From Chelatococcus sambhunathii (GTDB taxonomy: Bacteria > Pseudomonadota > Alphaproteobacteria > Rhizobiales > Beijerinckiaceae): a stretch of DNA of 64,000 nucleotides. The first letter of the stretch is position 1. Every line of letters starts with the position of its first letter. The notes under the pieces are model-generated. The model worked only from the letters and a program-made list of their open reading frames with translations, made no database searches and had not been told where the DNA came from. The position numbers and the translations under genes were made by a program. Positions 9,059-18,201 of the stretch are shown piece by piece. Location of the stretch: contig NZ_LIOL01000006.1 of NCBI RefSeq assembly GCF_001418005.1, forward strand, positions 1-64,000, given 5' to 3'.

Positions 9059-10036
9059 TTACATCAGGCCGGCTTCCTTGAAGTACTTCTCTGCACCGGG
9101 ATGCAGCGGCGCCGACAGGCTCTGCTTGACCATCTCCTCCTTGGTCAAGGTGCCGAACGCAGGATGCAGGCCCTTGAACTGGTCGAAGTTCTCGAAAACC
9201 GCCTTGGTGAACTCGTAGACAACGTCTTCGGGCACCTTGGCCGAGGTCACCACCGTGGCACCGACGCCGAAGGTCGTCGTGTCCTCGGCTGAACCCGGAT
9301 ACATGCCGCCGGGAATGGTAGCCATGCGGTAGTAGGGGTTATCGGCGACGAGCTTCTCCACCTCGGCACCGTCGACGTTGACGAGCACGCTCTCGCAAGA
9401 CGAAGTCGCCTCCTGGATCGAACCGTTAGGATGGCCGACGGTGTAAACGATGGCGTCCACCTTGTTGTCGCACAGCGCCTGGGCCTGCTCCGCCGGCTTC
9501 AACTCAGAGGCGAGCGAGAAGTCGGACGTCTTCCAGCCCTTGGCCTCGAGCAGCACCTCGGTCGTCGCCCGCTGACCCGAGCCCGGGTTGCCGATATTGA
9601 CGCGCTTGCCCTTGAGGTCGTCGAAGGTCTTGGCATTCGCGTCCTTGCGCGCCAGCACCGTATAGGGCTCGGCGTGCAGCGAGAACACGGCACGCAGGTC
9701 CTTGTCGGCGCCCTGGTCGGCGAAGTTGGCCTTCCCGTTATAGGCATTGAACTGCACGTCGGACTGCACGACGCCGAACTCGAGCTCGCCCGAGCGGATG
9801 GCGTTGACGTTGAACACGGAGCCGCCGGTTGATTCGACCGAGCAGCGGATGCCGTGTTCCTTGCGCTTCTGGTTCATGAGCCGGCAGATGGCGCCGCCGG
9901 CCGGATAATAGACGCCCGTGACGCCGCCCGTGCCGATGGAAATGAACTTCTGATCCTGGGCAGCGGCGCCACCGGCGGCGGCAAGGCCGATGGCCCCCGC
10001 CGCAGCGGCCGTTGCGAAAATGGACAGGATACGCAT
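9059..10036 (-). CDS. TAXI-family TRAP solute-binding protein
   Basis: A 325-residue periplasmic protein with a clear signal peptide ([20 protein letters not shown], cleavage near AAAQD). The mature part starts with the TAXI hallmark [22 protein letters not shown], followed by the two-lobe fold ([20 protein letters not shown]). Family members bind small anionic organic compounds such as dicarboxylates or amino acids and pass them to the fused permease. It lies 25 bp after the keto-acid cleavage enzyme in the same operon. The ligand cannot be read from the sequence. Confidence 0.94.
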   Translation of the reverse strand: MRILSIFATAAAAGAIGLAAAGGAAAQDQKFISIGTGGVTGVYYPAGGAICRLMNQKRKEHGIRCSVESTGGSVFNVNAIRSGELEFGVVQSDVQFNAYNGKANFADQGADKDLRAVFSLHAEPYTVLARKDANAKTFDDLKGKRVNIGNPGSGQRATTEVLLEAKGWKTSDFSLASELKPAEQAQALCDNKVDAIVYTVGHPNGSIQEATSSCESVLVNVDGAEVEKLVADNPYYRMATIPGGMYPGSAEDTTTFGVGATVVTSAKVPEDVVYEFTKAVFENFDQFKGLHPAFGTLTKEEMVKQSLSAPLHPGAEKYFKEAGLM

Positions 10037-10061
10037 GTCTGGACCTCCCTCTATGGTCAGA

Positions 10062-10934
10062 TCATCCGGGAACCCTTGACGAGGCCCCGCTCATCGCCCC
10101 GGCCGGTACTGGCGGCAGGGGCGTGTGCCAAAGGCGGCGCAGGTCGTCCGCGCTGGCGAGCGGACGGGCGCTGCCGGCAGCGGCCGCGACGGCCGCCGCG
10201 ACAGTTGCGCCGTTATGGGGCGCGACGCGCCCCTCCGGCAATATCAGATTGTTCTCGAAGCCGATGCGCATATGCCCGCCGTGGGCAACCGCGGCAGCGG
10301 CGCAAGCCGCCTCACGCCGCCCGAAGGCGCAGACCATGAACGGATGGCGCGCAAGGCCTGCCGTGAGGAAGGCGTCAAGATCGCCCGGCGCTGCCTCCCG
10401 TCCGGCGTAGCTGCCGAGCACGGCGAGCACGTTTGGCCGCGGCGTGTCCGGGATGATCCCGCGCGCCATGACGTCGTCGAGCCGGGCGAGCTCCTCTGCA
10501 CTGTAGACGATGATCTGCGTCAGGACGGGCCGGATGGCGAGCCGGGCGAAGAAGCGGCCAGCCGCAGTCTCCGCAGCAACATCGGGCATGATCTCGCGCA
10601 GCGCAATCGAGACGCTCTCGGGCACCAGGTCGTCGACGAGCGCCATCTGCGCCGCCGGGGCATAGCGTCCGACGGCCTCGGTGGTGATCTGCACCACCAT
10701 GGCCTCGCCCACCGCGGCGCGCACGGCGCGCGTCGCCTCGCGGTACAGATCCGCATCGAGGACGTGGCGCCCCTCGCCGTCGCGCACGTGAAGGTGGATC
10801 GCCACGGCGCCCGCCTCTCGGCAGCGGGCGGCCTCGCGGGCGAGTTCCCTGGCCGTCAGCGGCAGTGCCGGGTGATCGGCCTTGCCGCGCCGGGCGCCAT
10901 TGGGCGCCACCATGACAGCGAAGGGAGCGGTCAT
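10062..10934 (-). CDS. Beta-keto acid cleavage enzyme (BKACE, DUF849)
   Basis: A 290-residue TIM-barrel protein of the family of 3-keto-5-aminohexanoate cleavage enzyme. Family members condense a beta-keto acid with acetyl-CoA to give acetoacetate and a new acyl-CoA. The zinc ligands expected in the family are visible: the HLHVRD motif near residue 48 and the glutamate in RIGFENNL near residue 240. The second acidic residue of the archetype (Glu-Asp) is Glu-Asn here, which I believe also occurs in other subgroups. The start codon overlaps the aminotransferase stop by four bases (ATGA), so translation is probably coupled. This pairing suggests the aminotransferase product, directly or after oxidation, is its beta-keto substrate. 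Confidence 0.9.
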   Translation of the reverse strand: MTAPFAVMVAPNGARRGKADHPALPLTARELAREAARCREAGAVAIHLHVRDGEGRHVLDADLYREATRAVRAAVGEAMVVQITTEAVGRYAPAAQMALVDDLVPESVSIALREIMPDVAAETAAGRFFARLAIRPVLTQIIVYSAEELARLDDVMARGIIPDTPRPNVLAVLGSYAGREAAPGDLDAFLTAGLARHPFMVCAFGRREAACAAAAVAHGGHMRIGFENNLILPEGRVAPHNGATVAAAVAAAAGSARPLASADDLRRLWHTPLPPVPAGAMSGASSRVPG

Positions 10935-12265
10935 GCACGCACCTCTGCGATGGCCCCGTCAACGGCAGCGGCCAGCTTGTCGACGATCTCCTCGACGTGG
11001 GACGCAGCGATGATGAAGGGCGGCGCCAGCAGGATGTGGTCGCCGCTGACGCCGTCGGCCGTACCGCCGGCAGGATAGCACATCAGCCCGGCCTCCATGG
11101 CCTTGGCCTTGACCCGCGCATTGAGCCTGTCCTGCGCGGCAAAGGGCTGCTTCGTCTCACGATCGGCGACCAGCTCGACGCCGATGAAGAGCCCGCGGCC
11201 GCGGATGTCGCCGACATGGGCGTGCTGGGCGAATCGCTGTCCCAGCGCCTCGGCCAGTCGAATGCCCTGCTTGCGGCAGTTGTCCAGCAATCCTTCGGCC
11301 TCGATCGCCCGTTGCACGGCGAGCGCCCCTGCACAGGCGCTCGCGTGGCCGATATAGGTGAACCCGTGCTGGAAGCCCTCGGGAGATAAGGCAATCGTAT
11401 CGTAGATCGTGCTCGACATCAGGCATGCGCCGATGGGTTGATAGCCGGCGCCGAGGCCCTTGGCGCAGGTGACGATGTCGGGCGTGACGCCGTCCTGCTC
11501 GCAGGCGAAGAGCGTGCCGGTACGGCCCATGCCGCTCATCACCTCGTCGAGGATCAGCAGGATGCCGTAACGGTCGCAGATCTCGCGGATGCGGCGGAAA
11601 TACCCGGGCGCCGCCGGCACGGCGCCCAGCGTCGCGCCCACCACCGTCTCGGCGACGAAGGCCATGACCGTACCGGGACCGAGGCGTAGGATCTCGGCCT
11701 CCAGCGCCGCCGCGGCGCGCTCGCCATAGGCCCCCTCGCTCTCGTCGTCGCGGCGATGGCGATAGGCGTAGCAGGGCTCGATGTGGGAGACCTCGATGAG
11801 CAGCGGCTCGTAGACGGCGCGACGGCCGGCATTGCCGCCGACGGCGAGCGCCCCGAGCGTGTTGCCGTGGTAGCTCTGCCGGCGGGCGATGATGCGCGAG
11901 CGCTCGCGCTCGCCCCGGTTCCAGAAATATTGCCGCGCCAGCTTGAAAGCCGTCTCGTTGGCCTCCGAGCCGCCGGAGACGAAATAGACATGGCTGATGC
12001 CGGCCGGCGCGCGCTGCGTGAGATGCTCCGCCAGGGCCTCTGCCGGCTCGTTCGTGAAGAAGGAGGTGTGCGCATAGGGCAAGGCGTCGAGCTGTGCCTT
12101 GATGGCCTCGATGACGCTGCGGTGCGAATGGCCAAGGCAGGAGACGGCCGCGCCGCCGGAGGCGTCGAGATAACGGCGCCCGACCGAATCGATGACATAA
12201 GGCCCCTCGCCGGCGACGGCGACGGGCAGCGGGATCCGGGTCTGGCGGTGCAGGATGCGGGTCAT
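10931..12265 (-). CDS. Class III PLP-dependent aminotransferase
   Basis: A 444-residue omega-amino acid/aspartate-type aminotransferase of fold type I. The cofactor-phosphate loop (SGGSEANETAFKLARQY) lies near residue 120. The LILDEVMSGMGRTG segment holds the pyridine-binding aspartate near 245, and the Schiff-base lysine is in CAKGLGAGYQPIGA near 280. Members transfer the terminal amine of compounds such as beta-alanine, GABA or diamines to pyruvate or 2-oxoglutarate. It is second in the operon, 7 bp after the RpiR regulator. With BKACE and the SDR it would feed carbon from an imported amine into CoA esters; the exact donor is unknown. Confidence 0.93.
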   Translation of the reverse strand: MTRILHRQTRIPLPVAVAGEGPYVIDSVGRRYLDASGGAAVSCLGHSHRSVIEAIKAQLDALPYAHTSFFTNEPAEALAEHLTQRAPAGISHVYFVSGGSEANETAFKLARQYFWNRGERERSRIIARRQSYHGNTLGALAVGGNAGRRAVYEPLLIEVSHIEPCYAYRHRRDDESEGAYGERAAAALEAEILRLGPGTVMAFVAETVVGATLGAVPAAPGYFRRIREICDRYGILLILDEVMSGMGRTGTLFACEQDGVTPDIVTCAKGLGAGYQPIGACLMSSTIYDTIALSPEGFQHGFTYIGHASACAGALAVQRAIEAEGLLDNCRKQGIRLAEALGQRFAQHAHVGDIRGRGLFIGVELVADRETKQPFAAQDRLNARVKAKAMEAGLMCYPAGGTADGVSGDHILLAPPFIIAASHVEEIVDKLAAAVDGAIAEVRA

Positions 12266-12272
12266 GATGCGT

Positions 12273-13169
12273 TCAACTCGTTGCGGAAGGCTGGCTCAGG
12301 TCGTCGGCGTCGCTCCAGTACGCGCCGGCCGACTGCAGGTGTTGCTCGCGGCCGGCGACGGCGGCGAGCGCCTCAGGTCCGAGGCGGGCCATGACGAGAG
12401 ACACGAGGGTCTCGACGACGGCCATTGTGCCGACCTGCGACTGCAGCAGCGAAACGCCGCCGTCCCCCACGAGAACCACATGGCCGGCGGCGCGGCCGAG
12501 CGGCGAGAGCGCGCTGTCGGTGATGGCGATGACCGTCAGCCCCTGCCGGCTCGCCTGCCGGGCCACGAGTACGGTCTCCCGCGTCAGCGGCGCGACGCCG
12601 ATGGCGACGAGCACGTCGCGCTCGTCGCAATGGTCGAGCGCATCGACGCCGAGCCCGCCGACGCCAGCGAGCGGCAGCACCCCTTCACGGAACAGCGCAA
12701 GCGAATAGGACAGGGCGAAGGCTGGCGGAAAACTGCTGCGCAGGCCGACGACAGCGATGCGCCGGGCCGCCGCGAGGCTTTCTGCCGCCGTAACGAGAAT
12801 CGCCGCCTGCGGCGGGGCGAGCGCCGCATCGACCGTGACATGCGCCGCGGCCTGCGTCGCAGCAACCAGCATCGCCGCATCTGAGCCGGCCCGCGCCATG
12901 ATGGACTGCGCCCGCGCGGCGAAGGGCCCGACGGGACGCGCCTTCCACTGCGCGCGCAGGACGTCGCGGAAATCCTCGTAACGCTCGTAACCGAGCATGC
13001 GCACGAGCCGCAGGAGCGAGGCGGGCGAGACGCCGGCGGCGGCCGCGAGTTGACGCATGGACATAAGGGCGCCGTCGTCGGGGTGGCGCGTCAGGTGCTG
13101 GGCCGCCTTGCGCAGTTGCGGCGGCAAATCGTCGAACAGCCGAGCCAGTTGCCGGTCGATCGTGTCCAC
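12273..13169 (-). CDS. MurR/RpiR-family transcriptional regulator (TRAP operon)
   Basis: A 298-residue protein with an N-terminal RpiR helix-turn-helix (MRQLAAAAGVSPASLLRLVRMLGY, about 37-60) and a C-terminal SIS domain (about 120-260), the usual sensor of phosphosugars or related ligands. It is the first gene of the minus-strand operon, 7 bp before the aminotransferase, so it probably autoregulates. A palindromic site lies 20 bp upstream of its start. It stands back-to-back with a second RpiR gene; the two share only family-level similarity by eye. The ligand may be an intermediate of the linked pathway rather than a sugar phosphate. Confidence 0.93.
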   Translation of the reverse strand: MDTIDRQLARLFDDLPPQLRKAAQHLTRHPDDGALMSMRQLAAAAGVSPASLLRLVRMLGYERYEDFRDVLRAQWKARPVGPFAARAQSIMARAGSDAAMLVAATQAAAHVTVDAALAPPQAAILVTAAESLAAARRIAVVGLRSSFPPAFALSYSLALFREGVLPLAGVGGLGVDALDHCDERDVLVAIGVAPLTRETVLVARQASRQGLTVIAITDSALSPLGRAAGHVVLVGDGGVSLLQSQVGTMAVVETLVSLVMARLGPEALAAVAGREQHLQSAGAYWSDADDLSQPSATS

Positions 13170-13189
13170 AGACGCCCCGATGCAGCCGA

Positions 13190-13205
13190 TGAAGCAAACG
13201 TTTCA
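13190..13205. promoter_or_regulatory. Candidate RpiR operator
   Basis: TGAAGCAAACGTTTCA is an imperfect palindrome containing the perfect 8-mer AAACGTTT. It lies in the AT-richer 181-bp gap between the two divergent RpiR genes, about 20 bp before the minus-strand one. RpiR-family sites often have TGAA/TTCA half-sites, so it is a reasonable operator candidate for either regulator. Position and symmetry are seen; the function is inferred. Confidence 0.4.
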
Positions 13206-13350
13206 TTATGCTCGCACCATAAAACATCTGCGTCAATAAGAGTCATCGCTATCGGCGGCGGCGGACCCGGAATTGTCGCGCGCCCCCGTTTGGCGCTACC
13301 GTCCGTCGCGGCCACCGGGCCGCCACGCGCCGCGGAGAGCTAAAGACAGC

Positions 13351-14235
13351 ATGCGCAATCCCACCAGCCTGATCGACCGCATGCGCCTCGAACTGCCGGA
13401 GATGAATCGGGCCGACCGGGCAGTGGCGGACGTCATCCTCCATGACATCGACGCCGCGACGCGCCTCAGCACCAGGGAGCTCGCCGGCAAGGCCGAGGTC
13501 AGCGAGCCGACCGTCATCCGCTTTGCGCGGCGGATGGGCTGCGAGGGCTTCACGGATTTCAAGATCCGCCTGGCGCAGGACTACGCCATCGGCCGCATGT
13601 ATCTGGTTGCCGAACGGTCAGTGCCGGCGGAGACCGGGCGTGAGGTCGCCGAGCATGTCTACGAGGCGACGGCACAGGCGCTCGCCAGTGCCTTCTCGCA
13701 ACGCGATCCGGCGGCATTGGAGGCGGCGGCGGAGATACTGGACAAGGCGCGCCGCATCTTTTGCTTCGGCGTCGGCGGCAGCTCGGCCAACGTCGCGCAG
13801 GAAGCGGAGAACAGGCTTTTCCGCCTCGATCTCGCCGCCTCTGCCACGGCCGATCCCTACAAGCAGCGCATCATTGCGGCGACGGCGGGACCGGGCGATG
13901 CCCTGCTCATCTTCTCCGTCACCGGCAAGCCGCGCTCGCTCGTAGACGCGGCGGAGATCGCCCGCGGCCTCGGCGCCGCCGTGGTCTCGGTGACCGCGCC
14001 CGGAACCCCGCTCGCCGGCCATTCGACATTGGTTATCCCCCTCGTCGCCTTCGACGAGGAAAAGTTCTTCTACATGCCGAATCGCGGCCGCTACGGCCAG
14101 CTGTTCGTGCTCGACTGCCTGGCGACACTGATCGGCGCGCGGCGCATGAAGAGCGTCGCCAAGAAGCTCTGGCGCGCCCGCATGACCCTTGTCGACCTGC
14201 ACGGCTCGACCGAGAGCCAGCCCGTTGGCGACTGA
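13351..14235 (+). CDS. MurR/RpiR-family transcriptional regulator (ABC operon side)
   Basis: A 294-residue RpiR protein. The helix-turn-helix (TRELAGKAEVSEPTVIRFARRMG, about 43-65) is followed by DFKIRLAQ, typical of the family, and a SIS domain (FCFGVGGSSANVAQEAENR near 135) that binds phosphosugar-like ligands. The start at 13351 follows GGAGAG and gives the usual N-terminus; an upstream frame would add an Arg/Pro-rich tail. It reads away from the other RpiR gene and toward the enolase/creatininase/ABC genes, which begin 458 bp later behind their own promoter. It is therefore the likely local regulator of that operon. Confidence 0.93.
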   Translation: MRNPTSLIDRMRLELPEMNRADRAVADVILHDIDAATRLSTRELAGKAEVSEPTVIRFARRMGCEGFTDFKIRLAQDYAIGRMYLVAERSVPAETGREVAEHVYEATAQALASAFSQRDPAALEAAAEILDKARRIFCFGVGGSSANVAQEAENRLFRLDLAASATADPYKQRIIAATAGPGDALLIFSVTGKPRSLVDAAEIARGLGAAVVSVTAPGTPLAGHSTLVIPLVAFDEEKFFYMPNRGRYGQLFVLDCLATLIGARRMKSVAKKLWRARMTLVDLHGSTESQPVGD

Positions 14236-14299
14236 GCGCTGCAAGGCGCCTCCCGCCTTGACGGCCCACAAACGGCCGGCAGTTCTGGCCTCCGGCGCC

Positions 14300-14389
14300 G
14301 TCATGCCGGCGCGTGTCGCGGGCATCCACGCCTTGAACAATGAGAACAACGTCAAAGGCGTGGATGGCCGGGACGAGCCCGGCCATGAC
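14300..14389 (-). repeat. Dispersed two-hairpin repeat, copy A
   Basis: One of five related elements of about 90 bp in the window. It has outer GTCATG/CATGAC ends, an arm GCCGGCGCGTGTCGCGGGC, an inner ATCCACGCC/GGCGTGGAT pair, a variable centre, and a second arm GGCCGGGACGAGCCCGGCC. The arms fold as separate hairpins, and the flanks can pair to form a cross-shaped structure. This copy is in the opposite orientation to copies C, D and E. It lies 65 bp after the RpiR stop and well before the promoter of the next operon. Confidence 0.85.
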
Positions 14390-14693
14390 GAGGCCCATGC
14401 GCGCTCCACAGCGCGCCAGCCGCGGGCACGTGGCCGGAACCCTCAATAGGTAGTTAAATTACATTCTCTCCCCCCCCACGTCCAAAACCCCGGAAATTGC
14501 CAGCAACTCGGCCGCAAAATCCTCGGAACGGCAAAATTTTCTTATTTCATCGATAATTACGTCCGAGTTCCCTGCCCATCGGGATGCGTCCACCCACCCC
14601 AATCGAGCCAGCCAAGATCCCTCAGCCGCCCTCCCGATTGACAGGTCAGTAATAAAACTACATCATACGCTCATTCCAATTCCAGACTGGCGA
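14390..14693. other. AT-richer intergenic region before the enolase operon
   Basis: No coding sequence was seen in this stretch. It is noticeably richer in A and T than the genes, especially at 14450-14480 and 14525-14570, where AAAATTTTCTTATTTCATCG occurs. With the promoter hexamers at its end it looks like a regulated promoter region, but no clear repeat of the RpiR palindrome was found in it. Confidence 0.5.
14638..14666 (+). promoter_or_regulatory. Predicted sigma-70 promoter of the enolase/creatininase/ABC operon
   Basis: A perfect TTGACA at 14638-14643 is followed, 17 bases on, by CATCAT at 14661-14666 (four of six matches to TATAAT). The predicted start of transcription is about 20-30 bases before the first gene. 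The region is AT-rich against its surroundings, which supports the call. Confidence 0.55.
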
Positions 14694-15851
14694 ATGCGAA
14701 GCATGCAGCGCTCCGACAAGACCATCGTTTCCTTCCGTTTCGACGAAGTCGTCGTCCCGGCCCATCCGGGCGTGATCAATTCGGAGAGCCTTGCAAAGCC
14801 GCTCCACATGCTGCCGGTCGGCGGCAAGGCGGCATGGAGCACCCAGTTCGACGAGCTGCCGAAGCTCATCGTGCGCATGACGCTTGCCGACGGCACGGTC
14901 GGCCTCGGGGAATTCTACCGCGACCATGAGTGGCTGCGCATCGAGGCGATCTGCGCCAACCTCCTCGGCACCTCGATCCTCGATCTTCCCCTGCAGGACC
15001 TGCCGCTGCCGCTCTGCCGGGAATACGACGGCTTCGAATGCGCGCTCTGGGACGCCTATGCGAAGTCGCTCGGCGTGCCGATGCATGCGCTGCTCGGCGG
15101 GGCCATCCGTGACCGCGTCGCCGTCAGCGCCTGGTCGAGCCACCGCACGCAGGAGGAGGTCGGTCCCTGGGTGCGCCGCTACTGGGAACAAGGCTACAAG
15201 GTCATCAAGTTCAAGTGCGACCTCGAGGACAACGTCGCCGGCTGGTGCGCGCGTATCAAGGAGCACGCGCCGGGGATGAAGGTGCTCTTCGACCCCAACC
15301 AGCGCTGGGAGAATGCCGGCAACGCGCGGCGCATCATCCGCGAGCTCGAGGCCGTCGGCAACGTGCTGCTGCTCGAGGACCCGCTGCCGCGCTGGATGCT
15401 GCTCGACTTCGCAGAGCTGCGACGCTTCTCCTCGATCCCGATCGTGCTGCACGTCTCGCTGCCCTACGTCTACCAGGGCCAGCGGCCGCACGACGCCATC
15501 AATGCCATCGCTCACAATGCCGTCGACGGCTTCAACTTCAACGGCGGCCTCGCCAAGTTCCAGGCGCTCGACCATATCGCCGCGACGGCCGGCCTCTATT
15601 GCTGGCACGGCTCGGAGGTGGACCTCGGCATCCTCGAGGCCATGTACGTGCACCAGTCGGCGGCGGCGAAGAGCTGCGTGTGGCCGGGCGACATCTTCGG
15701 CCGGATGATCCGCACGCACGACCTGCTCGAGAAGCCGCTCGCCTTCGAGCCGCCGTTCGTGCGCATCCCCAGCGACGGCCCGGGTCTCGGCGTGAAGCTC
15801 GACGAGGCGGCACTAGCACGGTTCCGCACCGCCGAACGCACCATCTCCTGA
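14694..15851 (+). CDS. Enolase-superfamily (MR/MLE-type) protein with altered metal site
   Basis: A 385-residue protein with the mandelate racemase/muconate lactonising enzyme two-domain layout. The KxK catalytic motif (KFK, about 172-174), the first metal ligand in FDPNQRW (Asp200), the second in LLEDP (Glu228) and a C-terminal His-Gly-Ser (His305) are in place. The third acidic ligand, normally the Glu of a ADES/GGES-like segment, reads LHVS (252-255), and the following NFNGG segment lacks the usual lysine. So it may have changed chemistry or metal use. It could start at 14694 or 14703; neither has a strong ribosome site. It is the first gene of the operon, 9 bp before the creatininase gene. 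Confidence 0.8.
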   Translation: MRSMQRSDKTIVSFRFDEVVVPAHPGVINSESLAKPLHMLPVGGKAAWSTQFDELPKLIVRMTLADGTVGLGEFYRDHEWLRIEAICANLLGTSILDLPLQDLPLPLCREYDGFECALWDAYAKSLGVPMHALLGGAIRDRVAVSAWSSHRTQEEVGPWVRRYWEQGYKVIKFKCDLEDNVAGWCARIKEHAPGMKVLFDPNQRWENAGNARRIIRELEAVGNVLLLEDPLPRWMLLDFAELRRFSSIPIVLHVSLPYVYQGQRPHDAINAIAHNAVDGFNFNGGLAKFQALDHIAATAGLYCWHGSEVDLGILEAMYVHQSAAAKSCVWPGDIFGRMIRTHDLLEKPLAFEPPFVRIPSDGPGLGVKLDEAALARFRTAERTIS

Positions 15852-15860
15852 GGGCGGCCG

Positions 15861-16622
15861 ATGCGCTGGGAAAAATTCACGACGAACGAGATCGCCGGCC
15901 TCGACCGGTCGACCCCGGTTGTCCTCAACATCGCCGCCATCGAGCAGCACGGCCCGCACCTGCCGCTCGATACGGATGCCGCGATCGGCGCCCATTTCCT
16001 CGCGCGGCTCGACGAAACGCTGGGCGAGAAGGTGCTGATCCTGCCGCAGGTCAAGGTGTGCTGCTCCGAGCACCACATGGATTTCGCCGGCACGCTCAGC
16101 ATCCGTCACGAGACCTTCCTTGCCTATGTCGGCGACATCCTCGAGAGCGTCGTGCGGCACGGCTTTCGCAATCTCGTGCTGTTGAACAGCCACGGCGGCA
16201 ACCAGGCTATCGGCCAGGTGCTGCTGGAGAGCTTCGGCGCCCGCCACCGCGACTGCCGTATCGCCATGCTGACCTGGTGGCGGCTCGCCGCGCCCGAACT
16301 CGAAACGATCCGCGAGAGCGATTTCGCAGGCATCAACCACGCCTGCGAGTTCGAGACCTCGCTGATGCTCCATGCGGTGCCCGACAGCGTGCGGAGCGCG
16401 CTCGTCAGCGGCATGAGCTATGCGCCGACGCACGACTGGGCCCAGGCCGACATGATCCGCGGCAGCCGCGGGGCCATGTTCCGCTCCATGCACGAGATGT
16501 CGCATGGCACCGGCGTCGTGGGCGATCCGTCGAAGGCGACCGCAGAGAAAGGCGAGAGGATCACCGCGGCTGTGGTGGACCAACTCGTCCGCGTCGTTTC
16601 GACCCTCCAAGAAGCGCGCTGA
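15861..16622 (+). CDS. Creatininase-family amidohydrolase
   Basis: A 253-residue protein of the creatininase family, metal-dependent cyclic-amide hydrolases that also include FAPy-type and mycofactocin-type enzymes. The expected metal ligands are visible: EQHGPHLPLDTD at residues 28-39 (Glu28, His30, Asp39), NSHGGN at 109-114, and Glu163 in HACEFETS. All residues needed for a two-metal active site seem present, so it should be active. It follows the enolase-type gene by 9 bp and precedes a dipeptide-type binding protein. Its role is probably ring opening of an imported lactam or cyclic amide; true creatinine hydrolysis cannot be claimed. Confidence 0.92.
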   Translation: MRWEKFTTNEIAGLDRSTPVVLNIAAIEQHGPHLPLDTDAAIGAHFLARLDETLGEKVLILPQVKVCCSEHHMDFAGTLSIRHETFLAYVGDILESVVRHGFRNLVLLNSHGGNQAIGQVLLESFGARHRDCRIAMLTWWRLAAPELETIRESDFAGINHACEFETSLMLHAVPDSVRSALVSGMSYAPTHDWAQADMIRGSRGAMFRSMHEMSHGTGVVGDPSKATAEKGERITAAVVDQLVRVVSTLQEAR

Positions 16623-16665
16623 CGGCGCGCGTCTTTCACCGGCAACCAACAGAGGGGTGCGCCAC

Positions 16666-18201
16666 ATGTTCAGAAAATTGGTCCTGGCGGGGCTCGCGGC
16701 CACGAGCCTCTCCTTCGCTGCCACGCCACCGACCCTCGCGCAGGAGCGCGGCGGCGTCATCAATGTGGCCATGATCGGCGAACTCGCCTCGCTCGATCCG
16801 ACCGTCGCGACGGGCGACCTTCTCGGCACCGTCACGCAGCACTTCTTCGAGACGCTGTTCACCTTTGACAAAGAGTGGAATGTCACGCCGCTCCTGGCGG
16901 AGAAACTGCCTGAGGTGTCGGCCGACGGCCGCGTCTACACCATCACCCTGCGCAAGGGCGTGACGTTTCACGACGGCAGCGCGATGACGGCAAAGGACGT
17001 CGTCGCCTCCCTGCACCGCTGGCTGGAGCTCGCCGCGCGCGGCAAGCTGGTGCAGCCGAACCTCGCCGGGCTCGAGGCGGTCGACGACCATACCGTCCGC
17101 CTCAGCCTGAAGGAGCCGTTCGCGCCGCTCGCCGCGCTGCTCGCCTTCAACAATTCCGCGGCCATCATCCTGCCGGCCGGCAAGATGGACAACCCGCTCA
17201 AGGAATACGTCGGCACCGGCCCCTACATGCTCAAGGAGCGCAAGGCCGACCAGTACATCCAGCTCGTGCGCTTCGACGGCTATCAGGCGCGCGAGGGCGA
17301 CCCGAACGGCTTCGGCGGGGCGCGCAAGCAGTACCTCGACGAGATCCGCTTCGTGCCGGTGCCGGATGCGAACACACGCGTCGAGGGGGCCATCGCCGGC
17401 CAGTACGACTATGCCGACCTCCTGCCCGTCGAGGCCTACGACCGGCTCAACGGCCAGGACAAGACCGAGCCGCTCCTGCTGAAGTCCTTCGGCTGGCCCA
17501 TGTTCATCATGAACAACAAGCAGGGCATGATGACGAAGCTGGAGATGCGCAAGGCCGTGCAGGCCGCGCTCAACGCGGACGACATGCTCGCCGCCGCCTT
17601 CGGCAAGCCGGAGTTCTATACCGTCGACGGCGCGCTCTACCCGGAGGGCTATCCGTGGCGCACGGACGCCGGCACCGAGGCCTACAATCTCGGCGATCCG
17701 GAAAAGGCCAAGGAGCTCGTCAAGGCCGCCGGCTACGACGGTAAGCAGCCTATCCGCATCCTGACCAGCCGCCAATATGAGTTCCACTACAAGATGGCGC
17801 AGGTCGCGGCGGAATATCTGAAGGCGGCTGGTCTCGCCATCGAGTTGCAGGTGGTCGACTGGGCGACGCTGGTGCAACGCCGCGCCGATCCCGCCCTGTG
17901 GGACATCTTCATCACCCACAGCCCTTTCCTGCCCGATCCGGCGCTGATCGCGCCGCTGCCGGCGACCTATCCGGGCTGGTGGGACAATCCCGAGAAGGAA
18001 AAGCTGCTCGTCGCCCTCAACGCCGAGCTCGACCAGAACAAGCGCGTCGCGCTCTTCACTGACCTACAGAAGCTGCTCTACGATCAGGCTCCTCTCTATA
18101 AGGTCGGCGATTTCAGCGCCCTCTCGGCCAAGTCGCCGAAGCTCAAGGGCTACGAAGCCTCGCCCTGGCCGTACTTCTGGAACGCCTATCTGGAGAAGTG
18201 A
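16666..18201 (+). CDS. ABC transporter substrate-binding protein, family 5 (dipeptide type)
   Basis: A 511-residue periplasmic binding protein of the DppA/OppA cluster. The signal peptide (MFRKLVLAGLAATSLSFAA, cleavage near TLAQE) is followed by the family's opening pattern (GGVINVAMIGELASLDP) and the typical LRKGVTFHDGSAMTAKDVVASL near residue 110. The start at 16666 follows AGAGGGGTG. Family members bind di- and oligopeptides, but also nickel, glutathione, opines and sugars. It is followed by a 294-bp hairpin-containing gap and then both permeases and both ATPases, so the transporter is complete. Confidence 0.94.
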   Translation: MFRKLVLAGLAATSLSFAATPPTLAQERGGVINVAMIGELASLDPTVATGDLLGTVTQHFFETLFTFDKEWNVTPLLAEKLPEVSADGRVYTITLRKGVTFHDGSAMTAKDVVASLHRWLELAARGKLVQPNLAGLEAVDDHTVRLSLKEPFAPLAALLAFNNSAAIILPAGKMDNPLKEYVGTGPYMLKERKADQYIQLVRFDGYQAREGDPNGFGGARKQYLDEIRFVPVPDANTRVEGAIAGQYDYADLLPVEAYDRLNGQDKTEPLLLKSFGWPMFIMNNKQGMMTKLEMRKAVQAALNADDMLAAAFGKPEFYTVDGALYPEGYPWRTDAGTEAYNLGDPEKAKELVKAAGYDGKQPIRILTSRQYEFHYKMAQVAAEYLKAAGLAIELQVVDWATLVQRRADPALWDIFITHSPFLPDPALIAPLPATYPGWWDNPEKEKLLVALNAELDQNKRVALFTDLQKLLYDQAPLYKVGDFSALSAKSPKLKGYEASPWPYFWNAYLEK

